From: Acidimicrobiales bacterium
GTDB taxonomy: Bacteria; Actinomycetota; Acidimicrobiia; Acidimicrobiales; RAAP-2
Direction of reading: 5' to 3'
DNA: 6,561 nt
NCBI GenBank assembly: GCA_017882985.1
Contig: JADGOK010000054.1
Location: 1-6,561 of the forward strand
Made by a program: the position numbers and the translations under genes. Below, piece after piece: positions 1 to 5,041 of this stretch (position 1 is its first letter; each line of letters starts with the position of its first letter). Below the pieces are notes generated by a model. It was given only the letters and a program-made list of their open reading frames with translations. It made no database searches and had not been told where the DNA came from.

Positions 1-2
1 GC

Positions 3-515
3 GACGGCGCCGTGCCCGGGAGCAACATGTTGAAGAAGGTCTCCGCGCGTCACAGGACGCCGGCCAACGCCATCGTGGTGGGCACCGTGATTCCCTTCCT
101 GTTCTTGCTGCTCGTTCTGGTGAATCCTTCCAAGCCCGTGCACATCTTGTGGTTCGACTACCCGGCCAACATCAACGCGCTGTACGCGCTGGTGTCGTTC
201 GCGGTGTCGGGGATCTACCTGTCGTTCTTCCTCACCGTGCTCGGCTCGGTGATCGCCCGATCCCGGGGCTGGAAGCCGAGTGGTTCGTTCACCCTCGGCA
301 AGTGGGGCATGCCGGTGTCGATAGGTGGTTTGGTCTATCTGGGCCTCATGCTCATCAACATCGTGTGGCCGAGCGCTCTTTCGAGCGGGCGGGCGCTGTT
401 CAACTACGGCTGGGTCACGCTGCTCGTGATGGCGCTCATCGTCTTGATCGGTGCGCTCTACGAGTTCTTGGCGCGGCCGGACAGGCGGGTGGCCGAACAC
501 CGGATTGAGAAGTAG
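3..515 (+). CDS. APC-superfamily amino acid permease, C-terminal part (5' truncated by window edge)
   Basis: The reading frame is open from base 3, so the gene begins outside the window; about 170 C-terminal residues are visible, ending at TAG 513-515. The visible protein opens with DGAVPGS, followed by a basic loop (KKVSARHRTPANAI). This matches the 'RDG-x-PGS ... R-TP-NAI' loop typical of APC (amino acid-polyamine-organocation) permeases. Four hydrophobic segments follow, at visible residues of roughly 24-43, 58-84, 102-122 and 136-153, and the tail is short and charged (ARPDRRVAEHRIEK), probably cytoplasmic. The family imports or exchanges amino acids or polyamines across the inner membrane. 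The substrate cannot be told because the substrate-contacting N-terminal helices are missing. A GTG at base 12 is not the real start, since family homology continues upstream of it. The gene is convergent with a glutamate dehydrogenase-family gene, which fits amino acid use but does not prove a link. Confidence 0.85.
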   Translation, partial: DGAVPGSNMLKKVSARHRTPANAIVVGTVIPFLFLLLVLVNPSKPVHILWFDYPANINALYALVSFAVSGIYLSFFLTVLGSVIARSRGWKPSGSFTLGKWGMPVSIGGLVYLGLMLINIVWPSALSSGRALFNYGWVTLLVMALIVLIGALYEFLARPDRRVAEHRIEK

Positions 516-522
516 TCGCCGA

Positions 523-563
523 CGTGCAGCCCCGGTCCAGTCGATGACCGACCGGGGCTGACG
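523..563. terminator. Inverted repeat, candidate terminator after the permease gene
   Basis: A perfect 11-bp inverted repeat lies at 527-537 and 550-560 with a 12-nt loop. The stem can be extended by three pairs (523-525 with 561-563) if G526 is bulged out. It starts 8 bases after the permease stop codon. The stem is very GC-rich. No clear T-run follows on either strand, as is common for hairpin terminators in high-GC actinobacteria. Its place between convergent genes suggests it can work in both directions. Terminator function is inferred from structure and position only. Confidence 0.6.
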
Positions 564-573
564 GCATTATCGG

Positions 574-614
574 CTGCGTGGCTGACGTCGAGGAGCACGG
601 CGTCGGCCACGCAG
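574..614. terminator. Second inverted repeat, candidate terminator after the glutamate dehydrogenase gene
   Basis: Arms 574-587 and 601-614 pair over 14 positions with a single T/G mismatch (a wobble pair in RNA), leaving a 13-nt loop at 588-600. The outer nine bases (574-582 with 606-614) are perfect. Read on the minus strand it begins 22 bases after the TAA stop of the glutamate dehydrogenase-family gene, so it is best placed to end that transcript. No T-tract follows. Together with the hairpin at 523-563 it fills most of the convergent gap. Confidence 0.6.
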
Positions 615-636
615 TTGTCCATAACGTTGATCCCGC

Positions 637-1911
637 TTAGGGGAAGAGCCCGCGAAGTTCCGTCGCTTCGGCGATCCGCTCGACGCCGACCGCGATGGCG
701 GTCTCGCGCAACGTGACGTTGAGATCCTTGTGGCGCGCCCAGATGTGGTTGAACGATTCGTGCATCGTCTTTTCCAGTCGCTGCTGGAAGAGTTCTCGTT
801 CCCACATGAATCCCTGGAGGTCCTGGGCCCATTCGAAGTAGGACGCGACGACCCCGCCGGCGTTGGCGAGCACGTCGGGTACCACCGGAATATTGCGGCT
901 GGCGAGCACGGCCGCGCCCTCGCCGGTCGTGGGTCCGTTCGCCGCCTCGACCATGATCGAGGCGGACATTGACTTGGCGATGTCCTCGGTCACGAAGCCA
1001 CCGAGGGCCGCGGGGATCGCGATGTCGCTCGGCAACGTGAAGAGCAGGTCGGCGGGCACCAGCTCCGCGCCGGGGTAGCCAACGACGGTGCCGGCCTCGG
1101 CGACGTGTTCGGCGAGGCGCAGGTGATTGATGCCCTCGGGCACGTGGATCGCGCCACGGATGTCGGCGATGCCGACGATCTTCATGCCGCGGTCGCTCAG
1201 GAGTTTGACGAGCGGCGCGCCCACCTTGCCGTAGCCCTGGATGACGACGCGCTGTTCGTTGGCGAGACGCCCCATGCGCTGGAGAATGGCGGCCGTGCAG
1301 ATGGTGACGCCGAGCGACGTCGCGCCGGCGTGGCCGAGCGTGCCGCCAATGGCGAGGGGCTTGCCGGTGACGACGCCGGGCGTGTTCTGTCCACGCAGCA
1401 TCGACACGGTGTCCATGATCCAACTCATGACCTGGGTGTCGGTGTTGATGTCGGGTGCGGGAATGTCGCGGTCGGGTCCGATCATCGGCGCGATCGAGAA
1501 GGCGTAGCGACGCGTGAGCCGTTCGAGCTCGGCGCGCGACAGCAGCGCGGGATCGACCGCGACGCCGCCCTTGGCACCGCCGTAGGGAATGTTGACGACC
1601 GCGCACTTGATCGACATGTCCGCGCTCAGTGCGGCGATCTCGTCGGCGTTGACACTCGGGTGGAAGCGGATGCCGCCCTTGCCCGGTCCGCGCGAGGTGT
1701 CGTGCTGGATCCGCCAGCCCGTGTACATCGCCACTTCTCCCGAATCCATCCGGATCGGCACCGCGACCTCGAGTACCCGCTCGGGAGCGATGATGCGTTT
1801 GAGCATCCCCTCGTCGAGGCCCAGCAACTCGCCGGCGCTTTCGATGAGAGAACACACGTGCAACCAGGGGTTGAACTCTTGCGGGGGTGTTTCGTTCGGA
1901 CGCGTGACCAC
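637..1911 (-). CDS. Glutamate dehydrogenase-family enzyme (Glu/Leu/Phe/Val dehydrogenase superfamily)
   Basis: Predicted 424 aa, close to the usual length of hexameric bacterial glutamate dehydrogenases, which interconvert glutamate and 2-oxoglutarate plus ammonia with NAD(P) in the cytoplasm. Seen in order: the substrate-side motif RGPGKGGIRFHP (K78), K102 in MSIKCAVVN, the catalytic-lysine motif PYGGAKGG (K114), GPDRDIPAPDINTD with the catalytic Asp (D154), a Rossmann-type VVIQGYGKVG (222-231), and ANGPTTGEG followed by NAGGVVASYFEW. S357 in the last motif matches the serine that glutamate dehydrogenases use to bind the side-chain carboxylate, which favours glutamate over Leu/Phe/Val. Two segments deviate: the usual GGS-x-GR-x-x-ATG-x-G reads GGTLGHAGATSLG (189-201), and IPAALEN reads IPAALGG (299-305). 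NAD or NADP use cannot be decided. The GTG at 1911-1909 was chosen because residues after it align with the family N-terminus; the open frame further upstream runs antisense through the next gene. A moderate AAAGG lies 11 nt before the GTG. Confidence 0.9.
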   Translation of the reverse strand: MVTRPNETPPQEFNPWLHVCSLIESAGELLGLDEGMLKRIIAPERVLEVAVPIRMDSGEVAMYTGWRIQHDTSRGPGKGGIRFHPSVNADEIAALSADMSIKCAVVNIPYGGAKGGVAVDPALLSRAELERLTRRYAFSIAPMIGPDRDIPAPDINTDTQVMSWIMDTVSMLRGQNTPGVVTGKPLAIGGTLGHAGATSLGVTICTAAILQRMGRLANEQRVVIQGYGKVGAPLVKLLSDRGMKIVGIADIRGAIHVPEGINHLRLAEHVAEAGTVVGYPGAELVPADLLFTLPSDIAIPAALGGFVTEDIAKSMSASIMVEAANGPTTGEGAAVLASRNIPVVPDVLANAGGVVASYFEWAQDLQGFMWERELFQQRLEKTMHESFNHIWARHKDLNVTLRETAIAVGVERIAEATELRGLFP

Positions 1912-1915
1912 GTTG

Positions 1916-1942
1916 TCACCAGCCTTTGATGTGAGGGGGCAT
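1916..1942 (-). CDS. Possible 8-codon leader ORF (MPPHIKGW) upstream of glutamate dehydrogenase
   Basis: On the minus strand an ATG at 1942 opens an 8-codon frame ending in TGA at 1918-1916, four bases before the GTG start of the dehydrogenase gene and in a different frame. A strong Shine-Dalgarno-like AAGGTGG (1956-1950) lies 7 nt before this ATG, better than anything before the downstream GTG. Ribosomes ending here could restart at the GTG, giving translational coupling. It may also be chance, or the GTG gene may be leaderless. The peptide shows no run of regulatory codons, so classic attenuation is not suggested. Confidence 0.3.
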   Translation of the reverse strand: MPPHIKGW

Positions 1943-2035
1943 TGGCGCCCCACCTTCCAGCGTAGGACAGTGCGACTAGGGCCAAGTGTCACGAAACAGA
2001 CCGTTCGGATACTCTGACGAGGCGGCAGCGACCAC

Positions 2036-2041
2036 GAAAGG
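2036..2041 (+). promoter_or_regulatory. Ribosome binding site of the LLM oxidoreductase gene
   Basis: GAAAGG lies 5 nt before the ATG at 2047. It is a fair match to the Shine-Dalgarno consensus and supports that ATG as the start. Confidence 0.6.
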
Positions 2042-2046
2042 CCCCG

Positions 2047-3093
2047 ATGAAGATCTCCACCATGCTCAGTTACTCCGGCGGCTTCAAACAGGCCGCCCGC
2101 GACGTCGTCGAGATGGAAAAGGCCGGTCTGGACCTGGTCTGGGTCGCCGAAGCCTACGGCTTCGACAGTCCCTCGCTGATGGGTTACCTCGCCGCTTTGA
2201 CCGAGAAGGTCGAGATCGGCGCGGCGATCCTGCCGATCTACACGCGTACGCCGACACTCATCGCGATGACCGCGGCGGGCATCGACGCGCTCTCGGACGG
2301 TCGTTTCCACCTCGGCCTCGGCGCGTCGGGACCCCAGGTCATCGAGGGCTTCCACGGTGTCCCGTACTCGAATCCACTTGGTCGCACGCGTGAGATCGTC
2401 GAGATCTGTCGCGACGTCTGGAAGCGCGAGGCGCCGGTCGTGCACCACGGCAAGAACTTCACCCTGCCGCTGCCCGCCGATCAAGGCACCGGGCTCGGCA
2501 AGGCGCTCAAGATCATCGCGCACCCGGTACGCAGCGAAATTCCGATCTGGATCGCGTCGCTCGGCGAGAAGAACGTCGAGCTGACCGCGGAGATCGCCGA
2601 CGGTTGGATCCCGATCCTCTTCATCCCCGAACGCGCCAACGACGTGTGGGGCGCGCCACTCGCGGCCGGACGCGCCAAGCGCAGCGGCGAGCTCGGCGAA
2701 ATGATGATCACCGCCGGGGGACTGCTCGCGATCGGTGACGGACCCGAGGTGGTGGCACTGCGCGAGCTGCAGCGTTCGATGGTGGCGCTCTACGTCGGGG
2801 GCATGGGCGCTCGCGGCAAGAACTTCTACAACGAACTCGCGATACGTTACGGCTACGAGAAGGAGGCCGTGATCATCCAGGACCTCTACCTCGACGGCAA
2901 GAAGAAGGAAGCCGAAGCGGCCGTCCCGACCGAGTTCCTGGAACTCACCACGCTCTGCGGGTCCAAGAGTTACGTCGCCGAGCGCGTCGCCGCCTTCGAG
3001 GCGGCGGGCGTCACCCATTTGCAGGTTCACCCCATTCCCCAGGAGGGCCAGACCGCGGCGTCGCTCATCGACACCGTCAAGTCGATGTTCTAG
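2047..3093 (+). CDS. LLM-class F420-dependent oxidoreductase, Rv3520c-like
   Basis: A complete 348-aa protein of the luciferase-like monooxygenase (bacterial luciferase/F420 oxidoreductase) superfamily, a cytoplasmic TIM-barrel enzyme type that normally uses the deazaflavin F420. Recognisable segments are AGLDLVWVAEAYGFDS (26-41), the VEIGAAILPIYTRTPT strand-loop (55-70), ALSDGRFHLGLGASGPQVIEGF (81-102), PLGRTREIVEICRDVW (110-125), the TGLGKALK block (148-155), IPIWIASLGEKNVELTAEIADGWIP (165-189) and ALYVGGMGARGKNFY (247-261). Order, spacing and wording agree with my memory of mycobacterial Rv3520c and its subfamily, including the TGLGKALK and YxGGMG blocks. The substrate is unknown; relatives act on diverse carbonyl, alkene or alcohol substrates. 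The ATG is supported by a GAAAGG 5 nt upstream and by family-like length. It is divergent from the dehydrogenase gene, and its stop lies only 7 bp from the stop of the convergent ABC exporter gene. Confidence 0.88.
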   Translation: MKISTMLSYSGGFKQAARDVVEMEKAGLDLVWVAEAYGFDSPSLMGYLAALTEKVEIGAAILPIYTRTPTLIAMTAAGIDALSDGRFHLGLGASGPQVIEGFHGVPYSNPLGRTREIVEICRDVWKREAPVVHHGKNFTLPLPADQGTGLGKALKIIAHPVRSEIPIWIASLGEKNVELTAEIADGWIPILFIPERANDVWGAPLAAGRAKRSGELGEMMITAGGLLAIGDGPEVVALRELQRSMVALYVGGMGARGKNFYNELAIRYGYEKEAVIIQDLYLDGKKKEAEAAVPTEFLELTTLCGSKSYVAERVAAFEAAGVTHLQVHPIPQEGQTAASLIDTVKSMF

Positions 3094-3100
3094 GTCGTTC

Positions 3101-5041
3101 TCAGCGACCCGCGCGCGTCGCGTCGCGGCCACCTGATTCGAGCCACGCGCCGTACATCTTGGCGTACTCGCCGTTCGCCGCCAACAACTCGCGCGGTGTT
3201 CCCATCTCGACGACGCCGCCGTTATCGATCACGACGATGCGGTCGGCGCGCTGGGCCGTCGTGAGCCGGTGGGCGATGAGGATCGCCGAACGACCCTCGA
3301 GCAGGCGGTCGAGGGCCCGCTCGATGACGGTCTCGCTGCGCAGGTCGAGTGACGACGTGGCTTCGTCGAGGATGAGGACCCGGGGTCGGGCGAGGAACGC
3401 GCGCGCCAACGCGAGCAGTTGACGCTCGCCGGCCGACAGGGTCTGACCGCGTTCGTGCACGACGGTGTCGATGCCCTGGGGCAGGCGATCGACGAGCTCG
3501 CGCAGGCCCACCACGTCGATCGCCTCTTCGATCTCGTCACTGGTGACGTTGCTGCGACCAAAACTCAGGTTGGTGCGGATCGACCCGGCGAAGAGGAAGG
3601 CTTCCTGGGGTACGACCCCGAGTTGGGAGCGCAGTGAGCGCAGGGTCACGGTCTTGATGTCCACGCCGTCGAGCAGGACGCGCCCGGACGTCGGGTCGTA
3701 GAACCGGTTCGCGAGTTTGGCCATCGTGGACTTACCCGCGCCGGTCGGTCCGACGAAGGCCACGGACTCACCCGGAGCGATCTCGAGGTTCACGTCGTGC
3801 AGCACGAGCCTGGCTGGGTCGTAGCCGAAGCTCACGTGCTCGAAGGTGATGCGACCCTCGATCGTGGCCAACGTCGTGGCGTCGGCGACCTCGTCGACCG
3901 ACGGGGGCGTCTCGAGGAGTTCGCGCAGCCGGATGATCGACGAACGTCCCTGCTGAAGCGCGTTGTACTGCTGGACCAGCAGCTGAATCGGCTGGAAGAA
4001 GCGGTTGAGGAACAAGAAGAAGGCGACGAGCTTGCCGATGCTCAACTGGTGGTGCAGGACCATGTCACCGCCGATACCGAGCAAGAGCCCTTGCCCGAGG
4101 ATCCCGATCATGATGGTGGCTGGCCCGTAGATCGCGTGGACGCGCCCGGTGTAAAGGTTCGCGTCGCGGTACGCCCCGACGACGTGACGGTGGTTAACGA
4201 TGTTGCGGCGCTGGCGGTTGTGCGCGGTCACGACCCGGATTCCGTAGAGCGACTCGGACAGGTCCGCGAGCACGTTCGCGATGCGGTCGCGACTCAGCAG
4301 GTAGCCCTTCTCCGAGGCGTGATGGAACCAGATCGAAAAGACGAACAGCAAGGGGACCACCAGTAGTACCGTCCACGCGGCGAGCGTGACGTTGGTGGCG
4401 AACAGCACGATCGTGATGACGATCATGGTGAGTCCCTGCATGGCGAACTGGCTGATGCCGTCCTGGATCAATTGCTGGAGGTTCTCGATGTCACTGGTCA
4501 TGCGGCTCATCAAGACGCCGGCCTTCTCTTCGGTGAAGAAGTCCATACTGAGCCGTTGGAAGTGAGTGAAAACCCGGATGCGCAGATCGTGCATCACCCG
4601 CGAGGCCAGCTTTCCCGTGACGTCGATCTGACGACGTTGCAGGAGAGCGCTCGCGAGGCCGACGACCAGGTAGAGCACCGCGCAGATCATCACGACGCGC
4701 AGCGAGTGGTGACCAATCCGCATGCCGTTGTCGATCGCGAACTCGGTGAGGAGGGGTCCGGACTGAAGTATCAGGCTGATCACGATCACCAGCACCGACC
4801 CGAGCACCAGATAGCGGGGGTAGGCCCTGACGAGACGCGTCAGCGTCAGTCGTTGGCGCTCCCTCGCACTGGGCTGTTGGGTGAAGATGAGGCGCGACGG
4901 CTCGTGGGCCGGCTCGCTCGCCATCAACTTGGTCGCCTCGTCCATCAACTCGGTGGGGATACCGCCAAAGGGCAGACCCGCGGTGTCGCCACCTCGCCCG
5001 AACATCGCGCCACCACCGCTCCAGCCGCCGCCCCAGGCCAT
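3101..5041 (-). CDS. ABC exporter half-transporter (membrane domain + ATPase), consensus-Walker B subunit
   Basis: A complete 646-aa type IV (ABCB-like) exporter subunit. A Gly-rich leader (residues 1-27) and a soluble stretch precede six predicted membrane helices, about 75-97, 114-134, 198-217, 219-239, 303-325 and 333-352. The ATPase domain has Walker A GPTGAGKST (431-439), Q-loop Q479, signature LSAGERQ (535-541, deviating from LSGGQ), Walker B RVLILDE with catalytic E560, and switch His H591. Such proteins work as dimers in the inner membrane, exporting drugs, lipids, peptides or metabolites; the substrate here is unknown. The ATG shares its A with the TGA stop of the upstream ABC gene (TGATG), so the two are co-transcribed and probably translationally coupled, with a weak GGGTGA upstream. 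The non-canonical signature complements the degenerate Walker B of the partner, as in heterodimeric exporters of the TM287/288 type. The Gly-rich start resembles actinobacterial homologs. Confidence 0.93.
   Translation of the reverse strand: MAWGGGWSGGGAMFGRGGDTAGLPFGGIPTELMDEATKLMASEPAHEPSRLIFTQQPSARERQRLTLTRLVRAYPRYLVLGSVLVIVISLILQSGPLLTEFAIDNGMRIGHHSLRVVMICAVLYLVVGLASALLQRRQIDVTGKLASRVMHDLRIRVFTHFQRLSMDFFTEEKAGVLMSRMTSDIENLQQLIQDGISQFAMQGLTMIVITIVLFATNVTLAAWTVLLVVPLLFVFSIWFHHASEKGYLLSRDRIANVLADLSESLYGIRVVTAHNRQRRNIVNHRHVVGAYRDANLYTGRVHAIYGPATIMIGILGQGLLLGIGGDMVLHHQLSIGKLVAFFLFLNRFFQPIQLLVQQYNALQQGRSSIIRLRELLETPPSVDEVADATTLATIEGRITFEHVSFGYDPARLVLHDVNLEIAPGESVAFVGPTGAGKSTMAKLANRFYDPTSGRVLLDGVDIKTVTLRSLRSQLGVVPQEAFLFAGSIRTNLSFGRSNVTSDEIEEAIDVVGLRELVDRLPQGIDTVVHERGQTLSAGERQLLALARAFLARPRVLILDEATSSLDLRSETVIERALDRLLEGRSAILIAHRLTTAQRADRIVVIDNGGVVEMGTPRELLAANGEYAKMYGAWLESGGRDATRAGR

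Larger units (their letters stand above)
1912..2046. promoter_or_regulatory. Divergent intergenic region holding the promoters of both flanking genes
   Basis: These 135 bases separate the start codons of the minus-strand glutamate dehydrogenase gene and the plus-strand LLM oxidoreductase gene, so both promoters should lie here or at its edges. No convincing sigma-70 promoter is visible. The best plus-strand candidate is a weak GTGTCA ... TACTCT pair (about 1987-2016, 18-nt spacer, 4/6 and 3/6 matches). No clear operator palindrome was found. The minus-strand side also holds a possible short leader ORF. Confidence 0.4.

Noticed and set aside
3..515. GTG at 12 as the start of a small complete 167-aa membrane protein
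   Set aside because: The residues around and before it belong to the internal DGAVPGS loop of APC permeases and the frame is open to the window edge, so it is a truncated larger gene.
458..1855. Minus-strand open frame of 465 codons overlapping the dehydrogenase in another frame
   Set aside because: It is Arg-rich with the composition of a frame-shifted shadow, and it covers the same bases as the true gene.
1105..1929. Plus-strand open frame of 274 codons opposite the dehydrogenase gene
   Set aside because: High GC content lengthens antisense frames; its translation is rich in Asp, Arg, Ala and Gly without domain motifs, and the opposite strand holds a complete enzyme with catalytic motifs.
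1984..2006. GTCAC/GAAAC words in the divergent region as a GlnR-type nitrogen regulator site
   Set aside because: The two half-sites are directly adjacent instead of being separated by six bases, so the spacing does not fit the known box.
3104..3121. GCGAC/GTCGC hairpin near the end of the ABC exporter gene as a terminator for the convergent genes
   Set aside because: The stem is only 5 bp in a CG-alternating stretch inside coding sequence, likely by chance.
1912..3132. N-terminal extension of the glutamate dehydrogenase frame to a total of 831 aa
   Set aside because: The added part lies antisense to the well-supported LLM oxidoreductase gene and has no family resemblance; the dehydrogenase homology starts just after the GTG at 1911.
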